DNA of 46,374 nucleotides from Bacteroidales bacterium (GCA_021740045.1 JAIPAP010000001.1:75817-122190), one strand, 5' to 3'; positions 1-8,865 are shown, numbered from the stretch's first letter. Notes: generated by a model not told the origin, from the letters alone. Made by a program: numbers and translations.

Positions 1-123
1 CTTGATGCGACGTAGCCTTTGAAAATAAGGATGTTCGATTATACCGAAAATTATATTCCGGGGAATTGTAATAAATCCGTATACCGGGTCATTAATGATT
101 TTTGACTGTGTTTGATCTCCCAA
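1..123 (-). CDS. HD-domain phosphohydrolase, N-terminal fragment (cut by window edge)
   Basis: The minus strand from 123 to the window edge is open and encodes about 41 residues containing KIINDPVYGFITIP, then an IIEHPYFQRLRRIK segment. This opening is typical of the dGTPase-like HD-superfamily phosphohydrolases common in Bacteroidota. I chose the TTG at 121-123 as start because AAGGA lies six bases upstream of it and no in-frame ATG is visible nearby; a different start is possible. The metal-binding HD residues lie outside the window, so the family call rests on the N-terminal signature only. It is transcribed divergently from porX. Confidence 0.62.
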   Translation of the reverse strand, partial: MGDQTQSKIINDPVYGFITIPRNIIFGIIEHPYFQRLRRIK

Positions 124-297
124 AGTGTTCCTTGATTTAAAAAAAGTTAAAATTCCGCTATTTGTACAATCTTTATACAATTCAATGTATTCTTAACGTT
201 TTCAAATGGTAAATTGTATTTTTCAGCTAAGTTGAACGATATTCGCAGTGCGAATACCTGTTTAATCGTCTGCCGGCAAGCAGTCACCAAAAAATAG

Positions 298-319
298 TGA
301 GCGAGAGTCGCTCATTTTT
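298..319 (+). terminator. Hairpin with T-tract, possibly bidirectional
   Basis: TGAGCGA-GAG-TCGCTCA forms a perfect 7-bp stem and is followed directly by ATTTTT on the plus strand. On the minus strand the same stem is followed by CTATTTTTT, so it could stop transcripts from either side. It lies between divergent genes, where the only transcript it could terminate would begin within the gap or be an antisense read. Confidence 0.55.
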
Positions 320-381
320 GAGTCTCACAAATAAACAACTATCATAAAGCACATTTACCCATTTTAGTTAATATTTTGATG

Positions 382-389
382 TAGTTTTG
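382..389 (+). promoter_or_regulatory. Candidate Bacteroidota -7 box for porX
   Basis: TAGTTTTG matches the Bacteroidota -7 consensus TANNTTTG exactly and lies 20 bases before the porX start, predicting a leader of roughly 14 nt. No TTTG is seen at the usual -33 spacing, so the assignment is tentative. Confidence 0.4.
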
Positions 390-409
390 AACCACGTAAA
401 ATTGTATTT

Positions 410-1984
410 ATGAAGCAAAAGAACAATGAGAACGCCAGTATTTTATGGGTTGATGATGAAATAGATATGTTAAAGCCTTACATATTGTTTCTCGAAGAAA
501 AAGGCTATACCGTATATACTTCCAATAATGGGGATGAAGCCCTCGATTTATTGAAAGATGAAGCTGTTGATGTTGTTTTCCTCGATGAAAACATGCCGGG
601 GATGTCGGGGATTGAAACCCTCGAGGAAATGAAGAACGACTTTCCCAATCTTCCTGTTATCATGATCACCAAAAGTGAGGAAGAAAGCATTATGGAAGAA
701 GCTATCGGCTCGAATATTTCCGATTATCTCATCAAGCCGGTTAATCCAAAGCAGATTTTGCTGGCCTTGAAAAAGAATTTGGAAAACAAAAAATTGATCA
801 GTGAAAAAACCACTCACAGCTATCAGCAGAAATTCACGCAAATAGGTATGGAATTGAGTGGTAATTTGGGGTATAATGATTGGGTCAACATTTACCGCAA
901 GCTGGTTTATTGGGAACTTGAGCTGGAAAAATCGAGTGACGAAAGCATAGGTGAGGTGCTCAAGATGCAGAAAGAAGAGGCCAACCAGGTGTTTTCAAAA
1001 TTTATTGAGAAAAATTATCTTAATTGGTTAAATGACGGGGGTTCCGACCGCCCTGTACTCTCGCATAATCTGGTTAAGGAAAAGTTGTTTCCGCTGCTCG
1101 ATGATGACAGGCCCACTTTTGTGTTGCTGGTCGATAATTTGCGTTACGATCAGTGGAAAATATTGCAGCCGGTTATTGAGCAGTTTTTCAGGGTGGAAAA
1201 GGATGATATTTATTGCAGTATTCTTCCCACTACTACACAATATGCCCGTAATGCCTTGTTTGCCGGTTTGTTACCGGAAACCATCCAAAAACGCTATCCC
1301 GCAAAATGGCTTAATGAGAGTGATGAAGGAACCAAAAATCAATTTGAACACTTTTTCCTTGGCGAGTTGCTAAAGCGTTATGGCAAGAATGTGAAGCATT
1401 CTTACAATAAGATCTTAAACTTAACGGCCGGCCGTAAATTGGTGGAAACCATGCCGAATTTAATGAACAACAAGCTGAATTTTATTGTCTACAACTTTGT
1501 GGATATGCTTTCCCATGCGCGTACCGAAATGGAGGTGATAAGAGAACTTGCCGATGATGAGCCCGCTTACCGTTCCATTACGCTTTCATGGTTTGAACAT
1601 TCTCCGCTACGCGAAATGATTAAATACCTGGCCGATCAGGATGTAAACCTGGTGATCACTTCCGATCATGGTTCTGTGAGGGTACAAGACCCGGTAAAAG
1701 TCATTGGCGACCGGAACACCAATACCAACTTGCGTTATAAGATTGGGAAGAGCCTTAACTACAACCGCAAGGAAGTGTTCGATGTGCGTGATCCACATGA
1801 TGCCTATTTGCCCAAAACCAATGTGAGCTCTACGTTCATCTTTGCCCGTAAAAACGATTTCTTCGCTTATCCGAATAATTTTAACTACTATGCCAAGTAT
1901 TATAAAAATACTTTTCAGCATGGAGGTATCTCCCTTGAAGAAATGCTGGTACCGTTTATCAAACTGAAACCAAGGAATAGATAG
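410..1984 (+). CDS. porX: PorX-type response regulator with PglZ domain
   Basis: This 524-residue protein has an N-terminal receiver domain (about 10-125) and a C-terminal PglZ/alkaline-phosphatase-like domain (about 215-520). Receiver residues visible are the acidic pair D15/D16, phospho-acceptor D59 in FLDENMP, T87 and K109. The PglZ part shows the metal-site segments VDNLRYDQ, a TTTQYARNA stretch with the likely catalytic Thr, TSDHGS and FQHGG. PorX is the T9SS regulator of Porphyromonas gingivalis and relatives; in that system it works with the histidine kinase PorY and sigma factor SigP, and its PglZ domain is a phosphodiesterase on cyclic or linear oligonucleotides. The several T9SS cargo genes in the window fit this role. 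It stands alone, with no kinase gene adjacent. Confidence 0.92.
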   Translation: MKQKNNENASILWVDDEIDMLKPYILFLEEKGYTVYTSNNGDEALDLLKDEAVDVVFLDENMPGMSGIETLEEMKNDFPNLPVIMITKSEEESIMEEAIGSNISDYLIKPVNPKQILLALKKNLENKKLISEKTTHSYQQKFTQIGMELSGNLGYNDWVNIYRKLVYWELELEKSSDESIGEVLKMQKEEANQVFSKFIEKNYLNWLNDGGSDRPVLSHNLVKEKLFPLLDDDRPTFVLLVDNLRYDQWKILQPVIEQFFRVEKDDIYCSILPTTTQYARNALFAGLLPETIQKRYPAKWLNESDEGTKNQFEHFFLGELLKRYGKNVKHSYNKILNLTAGRKLVETMPNLMNNKLNFIVYNFVDMLSHARTEMEVIRELADDEPAYRSITLSWFEHSPLREMIKYLADQDVNLVITSDHGSVRVQDPVKVIGDRNTNTNLRYKIGKSLNYNRKEVFDVRDPHDAYLPKTNVSSTFIFARKNDFFAYPNNFNYYAKYYKNTFQHGGISLEEMLVPFIKLKPRNR

Positions 1985-2055
1985 GCGCACGTCCTTACGT
2001 CTTAAACTTTATTGGCACGATGGTGGTTTGGTTAAAAATTACTATCTTGCATTCT

Positions 2056-2063
2056 TATTTTTG
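2056..2063 (+). promoter_or_regulatory. Candidate -7 box for tsaE
   Basis: TATTTTTG is a full TANNTTTG match only seven bases before the tsaE ATG at 2071, so the transcript would be leaderless or nearly so. A TTTG at 2027-2030 could be the upstream element, but the 25-bp spacer is longer than usual. Confidence 0.38.
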
Positions 2064-2070
2064 CTAAAAA

Positions 2071-2517
2071 ATGAAGGCTTTATTAACTATGCATAGATGC
2101 CATTCAGTTGAGGAACTCGATAAGGCGGCTACTCATTTGCTGGAGGATAATCCCGGTAAACGGGTGTTTGCTATTTATGGGAATATGGGGGCCGGAAAAA
2201 CCACCCTTATCAAAGCATTATGCCGTTATTTACAAGCTGTTGACGTGATCAATAGCCCTACTTTTGCCATTGTGAATGAATATAAAACCCAAGCCGATGA
2301 TAGCCTGTTTCATTTTGATTTTTACCGTATTAAAAATGAAAAGGAGGCCTTGAGCATAGGCTTTGATGAATATATATACAGTGGAGCGTATTGTTTTATG
2401 GAGTGGCCGGAAAAGATCGAGGCGCTATTACCGGAAGATACGGTTATTGTTAAGATTGAGGTGGATGAGCGTGATTACAGTCGTTTAATAAGTTGGGAAC
2501 AGGGTTTAGATAATTGA
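2071..2517 (+). CDS. tsaE: tRNA threonylcarbamoyladenosine synthesis ATPase TsaE
   Basis: TsaE is the small P-loop ATPase that works with TsaB and TsaD to place the threonylcarbamoyl group on A37 of ANN-decoding tRNAs in the cytoplasm. The 148 residues match the usual family length. Visible features are the Walker A motif GNMGAGKTT at 37-45, the SPTF motif at 62-65, HFDFYR at 81-86, and a C-terminal FMEWPEKIEALLP segment typical of TsaE. An in-frame Met at residue 7 is an alternative start. It lies 7 bp before the dehydrogenase gene downstream, so the two are probably co-transcribed. Confidence 0.93.
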   Translation: MKALLTMHRCHSVEELDKAATHLLEDNPGKRVFAIYGNMGAGKTTLIKALCRYLQAVDVINSPTFAIVNEYKTQADDSLFHFDFYRIKNEKEALSIGFDEYIYSGAYCFMEWPEKIEALLPEDTVIVKIEVDERDYSRLISWEQGLDN

Positions 2518-2524
2518 TCAAGAT

Positions 2525-3748
2525 ATGAATGAGGGCAGCAATGATATTTTAAAGTACGGTACGGGCAGCAAGATGCTACCCCGGGAAGAGATGCTGGAGG
2601 TATCGAAACATCATCAAAGCCTTTCGATAGGCATTCCAAAAGAGATCACTTACCAGGAGCATCGCATTGCGTTGGTCCCCGATGCCATAGGTTTATTGGT
2701 CGCCAATGGGCATCAGGTGCTTATCGAGTCAGGCGCCGGAGCGGGAGCTTCTTTTAATGATAAAGATTTTGCCGAGTACGGTGGAAAAATTGTATATAGT
2801 TCAAACGAGGTTTATAAGGCCAATATCATTCTTAAAGTTGCTCCAGCCTCATTGCCCGAAATCGATAAACTCGATTCCCGCCAAACCATCATCTCATCAT
2901 TAAATCTTACCGAGGACAAAGAAAAATACTTTAAGAAGCTGGTATCGAAAAAAATGACGGCTATTGGGTTTGAATACATCAAGGATAAGGTGGGTTCATT
3001 TCCGGTGATTAGGGCTATGAGCGAAATTGCCGGCAACACCAGTATTTTTATTGCTTCCGAATACCTGAGCAACTCCAGGTATGGTAGAGGCATTATGCTC
3101 GGGGGATTTCCGGGAATCAATCCTACGGAGATTATGATTATTGGTGCCGGAACCGTTGGTGAATACGCTGCCCGCGTAGCCCTGGGAATGGGGGCCCTGG
3201 TCAGGGTGTTCGATAATTCCCTTTATAAGCTGCGCAGGCTTCAAAATACGTTGGGAATGCGTTTATATACCTCAGTGCTTCAGCCTAAAGAATTATTGCG
3301 CTGTATGAAAACCGCCGATGTTCTTATTGGCGCCATGCATGCCCATGAAGGCCGCACACCTTGCATTATATCGGAAGATTACGTGCAGCAAATGAAAGAA
3401 GGATCGGTTATTATTGATGTGAGCATCGATCAGGGAGGATGCATAGAAACCTCACGGGTAACCGATCATAAAAATCCGGTTTTTCAAAAACACGGGGTTA
3501 CGCACTATTGTGTTCCAAACATACCCTCAAGGGTACCCTACACGGCTTCATATGCACTGAGTAATTTCTTTGCCCCTGTTCTCTTGCGAATAGGGCAAGA
3601 GGGTGGCGTGGCCAGTATGCTTAAAAGCGATTTCGGAATGCGAAACGGCGTTTACATATTTAATGGAATCAGCACTAAACGCTACATCAGTGAATATTAC
3701 AAGGTGCCGTTCCAGGATATTGACCTACTGATGGCTGCTTTCCACTAA
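2525..3748 (+). CDS. ald: Alanine dehydrogenase/PNT-family dehydrogenase
   Basis: The 407-residue protein belongs to the AlaDH/PNT superfamily. Residues 35-170 form the AlaDH/PNT N-terminal domain, with PKEITYQEHRIAL (R47 in the substrate-arginine position) and K104 in ILKVAP. Residues 185-360 carry the Rossmann domain with GAGTVG at 207-212 and an Asp at the end of beta-2 (VRVFD) favouring NAD(H). A conserved DVSIDQGG segment follows. Alanine dehydrogenases interconvert L-alanine and pyruvate plus ammonia. Odd point: the catalytic His of well-studied enzymes (H96 in M. tuberculosis, in YLHLA) aligns with Asn127 in SSLNL, so the substrate may differ. The 3' end overlaps the convergent proline dehydrogenase gene by 24 bp. 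Family is certain; exact substrate is less so. Confidence 0.8.
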   Translation: MNEGSNDILKYGTGSKMLPREEMLEVSKHHQSLSIGIPKEITYQEHRIALVPDAIGLLVANGHQVLIESGAGAGASFNDKDFAEYGGKIVYSSNEVYKANIILKVAPASLPEIDKLDSRQTIISSLNLTEDKEKYFKKLVSKKMTAIGFEYIKDKVGSFPVIRAMSEIAGNTSIFIASEYLSNSRYGRGIMLGGFPGINPTEIMIIGAGTVGEYAARVALGMGALVRVFDNSLYKLRRLQNTLGMRLYTSVLQPKELLRCMKTADVLIGAMHAHEGRTPCIISEDYVQQMKEGSVIIDVSIDQGGCIETSRVTDHKNPVFQKHGVTHYCVPNIPSRVPYTASYALSNFFAPVLLRIGQEGGVASMLKSDFGMRNGVYIFNGISTKRYISEYYKVPFQDIDLLMAAFH

Positions 3749-4924
3749 CTGTTTTTTATCGCCTTGTTTCCTGCGGCTCTTTTCCTCGCTGATCAAACGG
3801 AGTTCCCGGCCGGTTTGTCCGGCTATGGAGGTGTTTTCTTCGGCTCTCCTCAGCAGATAAGGCAATACCGATTTTACCGGGCCGTATGGAAGATATTTAG
3901 CCACATTGTATCCGGCATTAGACAGGTTAAAGCTTATGTGGTCACTCATGCCATATAGCTGTGAGAACCATATACGATTATCATCCGGGCTTATGTTGTG
4001 CTTCTCCATTAACTCGGTCAAGTACCGGTTGCTGTACTCGTTGTGGGTTCCGTTAAAAATGCTGATACGGTCGAGGTGCTCCACGGAAAACTGAAGTGCT
4101 TCGTTATAGTCTTTATCCGTGCTGGTTTTGTTCGGGTGGATAGGTGAGGGGTAACCGTATAGCTTAGCTCTTTCGCGTTCCTTTTCCATGTATGCTCCCC
4201 GTACAAACTTGATACCCAGGTAGTATTTACCTTCCACTGCTTTTTGCAGGGCTTTTTTAAGGAAGTTAAGCCTGTCCCATCGGTACATTTGAAGCGTATT
4301 AAAAACAATGGCTTTATCGCGGTTAAAGGTGCCCATCATTTCGGTAACCACATGATCGATGAAATCCTGGAAAAAACTATCTTCGGCATCGATCATTATG
4401 GGAACGTTTAAGTCGTAGGCCGCCTGACAAAGACGGTTTACACGTGCCCTGAAATTCCGGGCTTCCTGTTTTTCATCCTTATTCATGATCTCGCCTGAAC
4501 TGGCTTTTTCGAGAACCCGGTTTTGTGCGAATGCCGTGGGCTTGAAAACCGCAAAGGGGATATTGCTGTCATGGGCGGCGTTTTGCACCGTGCGTATTGT
4601 TTCCTCCAGGGCTTCTTCTATCTTATCCGGGTCTTCCGAGCCTTCAACAGAATAATCCAGGACTGCTTTCACATTGTACTTTTCAAGCTCCCGTACCACC
4701 GGGATGCATTGATCAATAGTTTCGCCGCCTACAAACTGCCGGTAAAGCGTGGGCTTTACAATCCAATTCATTGGCAGATTCATCTTGAGTGCCGCTTTCG
4801 CCAGTGAATTCCCGGTCCTTACCAGTTTGTTTTTACTAATGGCCTTGAATAGCGTATAAGCACGCTGAAGGTCCGCATCGCTCTTGCTTTTAAAAGCTAT
4901 TTCCGTATTATCAAATGAAAGCAT
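3725..4924 (-). CDS. putA: Proline dehydrogenase (monofunctional)
   Basis: This is a 399-residue FAD-dependent proline dehydrogenase, which oxidises proline to pyrroline-5-carboxylate and passes electrons to the quinone pool. The TIM-barrel signatures are clear: VLDYSVEG at 88-95, IDAEDSFF at 178-185, KFVRGAYM at 239-246, SQLYGMSDHISF at 321-332 and the substrate-binding YLLRRAEEN at 356-364. There is no C-terminal P5C dehydrogenase domain, so that step must be encoded elsewhere. It is convergent with and overlaps the preceding dehydrogenase gene by 24 bp, and is divergent from aroB. The gene symbol is the conventional one; prodh is also used for monofunctional forms. Confidence 0.9.
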   Translation of the reverse strand: MLSFDNTEIAFKSKSDADLQRAYTLFKAISKNKLVRTGNSLAKAALKMNLPMNWIVKPTLYRQFVGGETIDQCIPVVRELEKYNVKAVLDYSVEGSEDPDKIEEALEETIRTVQNAAHDSNIPFAVFKPTAFAQNRVLEKASSGEIMNKDEKQEARNFRARVNRLCQAAYDLNVPIMIDAEDSFFQDFIDHVVTEMMGTFNRDKAIVFNTLQMYRWDRLNFLKKALQKAVEGKYYLGIKFVRGAYMEKERERAKLYGYPSPIHPNKTSTDKDYNEALQFSVEHLDRISIFNGTHNEYSNRYLTELMEKHNISPDDNRIWFSQLYGMSDHISFNLSNAGYNVAKYLPYGPVKSVLPYLLRRAEENTSIAGQTGRELRLISEEKSRRKQGDKKQLVESSHQ

Positions 4925-5026
4925 AGTGTGCTAAATTTTAACCGTCGATTTTTTAATAATTTTACCGACTCAAATTTGTATCAAATTAACAAATCAATGT
5001 GGCCCTTTGTTGGCTGAACCAAAGTT

Positions 5027-6139
5027 ATGACCATGAACACTGATTCGCTTAACGCGTCAAAGATACATATTACCGATCGATTTTCGGGAAACGATCTTGA
5101 TGAGCTGATCAACGGACTTGAAGGCAAATATTCAAATGTATATGTATTGGCCGATGATAACACCTGGCATTATTGTTATCCCGTTATCGAAGAGGGCGCA
5201 GCAATCCTGGGAAGAGCTGCAAAATTAATCGTCCCGGCAGGAGAGGTTTCAAAGAGCCTGGAGCAAGCGCAGGATTTGTGGCTGCGACTGCTTACTTCCG
5301 GGGCCGATCGTAATTCCCTGCTGATCAATCTTGGTGGAGGTATGATCACCGATCTGGGGGCTTTTGTTGCCTCTACCTTTAAACGTGGTATACCTTATTT
5401 GCATATTCCCACCAGCCTGCTTGGACAAATCGACGCTGCCATAGGTGGGAAAACAGCCGTTAACCTCGGGAGCTACAAGAATCAAATAGGAACATTTGCC
5501 GTTCCTGAGATGATCGTGATAGTCCAGGATCTGTTAAAAACTTTGCCCGAAAGGTATTTGTTATCAGGCTATGCCGAAGTTATAAAGCATGCCCTGATTG
5601 CCGACCGGGGATTTTTTAATTGGCTGAAAAAAAAGCCATTTCATTCCATTAAACAGGTAAGCAAAAACCATGAAACCTGGAAAGGCCTGATTGCCGAATC
5701 GATAAGCGTGAAGGCGGGGATTTCCGAAAGAGACCCTTATGATTGGGCCGAGCGCCGTTTATTGAATTTTGGCCATACCATCGGCCATGCCTTTGAATCG
5801 TTTTCACTTCAAAACGACAAAAACCCGATAACTCATGGCGAAGCTGTGGCGGCCGGCATGGTGGTAGAAACTATACTATCAAGAGAAGTACTTGGACTTT
5901 CAAGTGGGGAGGCCCAGGAAATAAATAGTCAATTATTACAAAATTTTCCCATGTTCCGGATTGATGATGTAATCGAGCAAACCATTATTGATTCCCTCAG
6001 GTTTGATAAAAAGGTAAGCGCTGAGGATTTGAATTTTACGCTCATCAGCGAAATCGGTAAAGGGGAATATAACCGTCAGTGCTCCATGAAGGTGGTAAGC
6101 AAAGCTTTAAAGGAATATCGCGAAATGATAAAGCAATAA
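5027..6139 (+). CDS. aroB: 3-dehydroquinate synthase
   Basis: AroB converts DAHP to 3-dehydroquinate, the second step of the shikimate pathway, using NAD and a divalent metal. The 370 residues show the NAD-binding GGGMITDLGAFVAS (103-116), DAAIGGKTAVN (136-146), a metal-ligand Glu in GYAEVIKHALI (181-191), and the metal-ligand histidines in NFGHTIGHAFE and THGEAVAAGM. The protein starts MTM, so the second Met (5033) is an equally good start. It lies 4 bp upstream of aroA, forming a two-gene shikimate operon. Confidence 0.94.
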   Translation: MTMNTDSLNASKIHITDRFSGNDLDELINGLEGKYSNVYVLADDNTWHYCYPVIEEGAAILGRAAKLIVPAGEVSKSLEQAQDLWLRLLTSGADRNSLLINLGGGMITDLGAFVASTFKRGIPYLHIPTSLLGQIDAAIGGKTAVNLGSYKNQIGTFAVPEMIVIVQDLLKTLPERYLLSGYAEVIKHALIADRGFFNWLKKKPFHSIKQVSKNHETWKGLIAESISVKAGISERDPYDWAERRLLNFGHTIGHAFESFSLQNDKNPITHGEAVAAGMVVETILSREVLGLSSGEAQEINSQLLQNFPMFRIDDVIEQTIIDSLRFDKKVSAEDLNFTLISEIGKGEYNRQCSMKVVSKALKEYREMIKQ

Positions 6140-6143
6140 AACT

Positions 6144-7412
6144 ATGGAAGCATTACATTTAACTCATCCCACAAAAGTAATCGATACACAGGTGGCCTTG
6201 CCTTCTTCCAAAAGCATCAGCAACCGCTTGCTGATCATTAAAGCTCTTTGTCCTTCTGTTGAAATTGATGATCTTTCGGAAGCCAATGATACGGTTGTTC
6301 TTTCCCGTGAATTGAAACGCCTTGCTGAAAGAAGGGCAGAGCGTGAAGATATATTCACCGTAAATGCAGAAGATGCCGGTACGGCCTTCCGTTTTTTGGC
6401 GGCTTGCCTGGCAACAATCCCCGGTAAATTTTTACTAACCGGTTCGGAACGTATGAAATTGCGGCCTGTAAAACCCTTGGTGGAAGCTCTTGAGTTTTTA
6501 GGAGCCGGCATTTCATATGAAAATAAGATGGGTTATCCCCCTATACGGATCAGTGGCGGCAAATTGCAACGAAAAGACCTTACCATCGATGCTTCCATAA
6601 GCAGCCAATTTATTTCTGCCTTGTTATTGGTGTTGCCTCAGATACCCGGAGATGACATAAGTATAAGGCTTGAACAGCCATCTTCATTGCCTTACATCGA
6701 TATGACCCTCAATCTTATAAAGCATTTTGGAGTTGAGGTTAAAAGGAATGATAATGTACTAGTGATTCCTGCTCAAAGCTACCGCCCTGGCCGGATTACT
6801 GTAGAACCCGACTGGAGTGCTGTTCAGTATTGGCTTGAGATGGCTGCCCTGGCAAAGCAAGCAAACATCACCATAGGGAAACTAACAAAAAACTCCATGC
6901 AAGGCGATGCCGTGCAAGTGGAGTGGTATCGTAAAATGGGCATGAATTGTACATTTAATGATGACGGCATGCATATATCTAAGGGACATTTTAGCAGCGA
7001 TGGCTATTTCCCGGAAGACTTCACCCACAATCCCGACCTTGTTCCCTCAATGGCAGTAGTTGCGAGTATGAGCAGAAAGCCGCGGCGATTTAACGGCGTG
7101 CGCAATTTACGGATCAAGGAAACCGATCGCCTGGAAGCCCTTAAGAATGAACTGGAAAAAACCGGTGCACATATTTCTTTTCCCGATGATGATAGCATGC
7201 TGGTTGAACCGCTTACAAATGAACTGCCCACTGCAATAAACTTCAATACCTATAACGACCACCGCATGGCAATGGCCTTTGCACCATTGGCTCTAACTGG
7301 CATGAGGGTTATCATCAACAATCCCGGTGTTGTCAGGAAATCATTTCCGGGATTCTGGGCTGAAATGACTAAAGCAGGCTTTACAACCGGTCTTCAAGAA
7401 ACTTACCGATAG
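6144..7412 (+). CDS. aroA: 3-phosphoshikimate 1-carboxyvinyltransferase (EPSP synthase)
   Basis: AroA transfers enolpyruvate from PEP to shikimate-3-phosphate, the penultimate step to chorismate. The 422-residue length is normal. Visible signatures are KSISNR near the N terminus (23-28), EDAGTAFRFL (PEP loop, about 76-85), SSQFISALLL, RIKETDRLEAL and NDHRMAMAFA near the C terminus. It follows aroB after 4 bp and is probably translationally coupled to it. Its 3' end overlaps the convergent TlpA-like gene by 32 bp. Confidence 0.94.
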   Translation: MEALHLTHPTKVIDTQVALPSSKSISNRLLIIKALCPSVEIDDLSEANDTVVLSRELKRLAERRAEREDIFTVNAEDAGTAFRFLAACLATIPGKFLLTGSERMKLRPVKPLVEALEFLGAGISYENKMGYPPIRISGGKLQRKDLTIDASISSQFISALLLVLPQIPGDDISIRLEQPSSLPYIDMTLNLIKHFGVEVKRNDNVLVIPAQSYRPGRITVEPDWSAVQYWLEMAALAKQANITIGKLTKNSMQGDAVQVEWYRKMGMNCTFNDDGMHISKGHFSSDGYFPEDFTHNPDLVPSMAVVASMSRKPRRFNGVRNLRIKETDRLEALKNELEKTGAHISFPDDDSMLVEPLTNELPTAINFNTYNDHRMAMAFAPLALTGMRVIINNPGVVRKSFPGFWAEMTKAGFTTGLQETYR

Positions 7413-8751
7413 CTTTCACGGTTTGTGGCTTAGCTACAATCTCCCGATTATTATTCACAATGAAGTAAGTAGGGGTGCCAAAAACATTGTAATCACGTGC
7501 TGCCTGGGTTTCCCAGCCGGCAAGTTCCGATACATTGATCCAATCCAGCTTGTTTTCTTCCACGGCCGCAGTCCATTCTTCTTTGGTGTTATCAAGTGAA
7601 ACGGCGTAAATTTCAAAACTTTTGTCCCGATAGTCATCATAGAGCTGCTTCATGTCGGGTAACATTTTGGTGCAATGCGGACACCACGATGCCCAGAAAA
7701 TCACGAGGGTGTATTTGTTATTAAGGGATGAAAGGGCGATTTCCTTGTCCTGCGGGTTTTCGAGCTTGATTTCTTTCGCTTTGCTCCCAATGGATGTCTG
7801 TTGGATGGACCTAACCTTTTGTTGCATCTCTTTTTTCATTTTTTCATTGGTGCAGGAACCGCTTTGCTGGTATGTTTCGGCAATGTAGGTTACTACATTG
7901 TTGAAGCCGTATCGCTCAAAACCACCTATCAGGTAATCGACCACATATTCATAGATCTCAGCATTTTCTTCCGCTGCCAGCATAACCCGGTCGGCGGCAT
8001 CAAGAAATTCCAATTCCTGTTTTGAACGCTCAAAGTTGGGATTGCGGTATAGCCAGAAATAATTGATCACACGCGACGAAATAGCCGGGCTTCGCAACAA
8101 GCTGGTGTCGTTAAAGGTGATATTATCGAAATAATGCTCCCGTAAATATGCATTGCGTTCTTCGATGGAGATGGTGGTATCTACATAAGGATACCGTTCC
8201 ATATTGATAAGCGCTGCTGCAAAAGTACCCTCATTCTCTTCGATAAGCCTGTTGAATTCTTGATTTTCTTCCCATTGTATTTTATCGTAACGTGATTTTA
8301 TGTTATCGTAAAGCGGATCGTCGGTTGGATAATTAAGAACCAAGGGGTGTAACATCTCCAGCTTGGTTTCGCTCTCCTTCCGTTGTGCCAGGAAATCAAA
8401 ATAAATCCGGTTTTCTTCCGATTTTACCACTTCCATGCTATCGATGGGGTGAAACAGATTGGTTTGGAGGTGAATGTCATTTTTGTTGAAAATGAAATCG
8501 ATGCCGTTATTTCCCGAGGGTTTGAGATGATACAATCCAGTAGCCTTGCTTTGGGGCAGGGTAAAATGCACCATCCCGTTTTCACCTGACATGGTCGAAT
8601 CTACCGGCCGCTGGGCACTTCCATAATATTCCTGTAGATAGACTTTACGGTTTTTCGATAGCCCCTTTAATTGTACGTTAATGTTGTAAGATTGTGCCAC
8701 CAGCAGTGCCGGCAGCATGATCAGTGCTGTAAATATGAATTTTGATTTCAT
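7381..8751 (-). CDS. TlpA-type thiol-disulfide protein with DUF4369-like N-terminal domain
   Basis: The 456-residue protein has a signal peptide ending around LLVAQ (residue 20), a beta-rich DUF4369-like domain (about 22-120), a helical middle region, and a C-terminal thioredoxin fold (about 320-456). The active site WCPHC is at 356-360 and the cis-Pro loop GTPTYF at about 425-430. Such proteins act in the periplasm as reductants or disulfide exchangers, often for cytochrome c maturation or for surface proteins. With so many CXXCH proteins in this genome, a role in keeping haem-binding cysteines reduced is possible but not shown. It is monocistronic and convergent with aroA. Confidence 0.85.
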   Translation of the reverse strand: MKSKFIFTALIMLPALLVAQSYNINVQLKGLSKNRKVYLQEYYGSAQRPVDSTMSGENGMVHFTLPQSKATGLYHLKPSGNNGIDFIFNKNDIHLQTNLFHPIDSMEVVKSEENRIYFDFLAQRKESETKLEMLHPLVLNYPTDDPLYDNIKSRYDKIQWEENQEFNRLIEENEGTFAAALINMERYPYVDTTISIEERNAYLREHYFDNITFNDTSLLRSPAISSRVINYFWLYRNPNFERSKQELEFLDAADRVMLAAEENAEIYEYVVDYLIGGFERYGFNNVVTYIAETYQQSGSCTNEKMKKEMQQKVRSIQQTSIGSKAKEIKLENPQDKEIALSSLNNKYTLVIFWASWCPHCTKMLPDMKQLYDDYRDKSFEIYAVSLDNTKEEWTAAVEENKLDWINVSELAGWETQAARDYNVFGTPTYFIVNNNREIVAKPQTVKAIGKFLEDRL

Positions 8752-8814
8752 AGTGATGATATTCCTGTTAACGATTCTGCTAACGAGTTAATTTTTTAAT
8801 TGTTTGGTTTATGA

Positions 8815-8822
8815 CAAATCTA
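8815..8822 (-). promoter_or_regulatory. Candidate -7 box for the TlpA-like gene
   Basis: On the minus strand TAGATTTG matches TANNTTTG exactly, 64 bp before the ATG at 8751. No clear -33 TTTG is seen at 19-21 bp. Confidence 0.38.
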
Positions 8823-8857
8823 CAAAAAATCAGGATGCCATTCTGTAACTTTCAACA

Positions 8858-8865
8858 TACCTTTG
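8858..8865 (+). promoter_or_regulatory. Candidate -7 box for the methyltransferase gene
   Basis: TACCTTTG is a full TANNTTTG match 37 bp before the start at 8903. Together with the box at 8815-8822 it forms a plausible divergent promoter pair in this 151-bp gap. Confidence 0.4.

Larger units (their letters stand above)
124..409. other. Intergenic region with palindrome and terminator-like hairpin
   Basis: This 286-bp gap between two divergent genes has no credible ORF. It contains a perfect interrupted palindrome at 241-255 (ATTCGCA-G-TGCGAAT), a hairpin with a T-run at 298-319, and a -7-like box at 382-389. The 200-320 stretch could be a small RNA ending at the hairpin, since neither flanking gene needs a terminator at this place. 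Confidence 0.4.

Noticed and set aside
548-841. Antisense ORFs within porX (also 505-690, 1028-1240 and 1607-1990)
   Set aside because: They lie wholly within a well-supported gene and show no family features.
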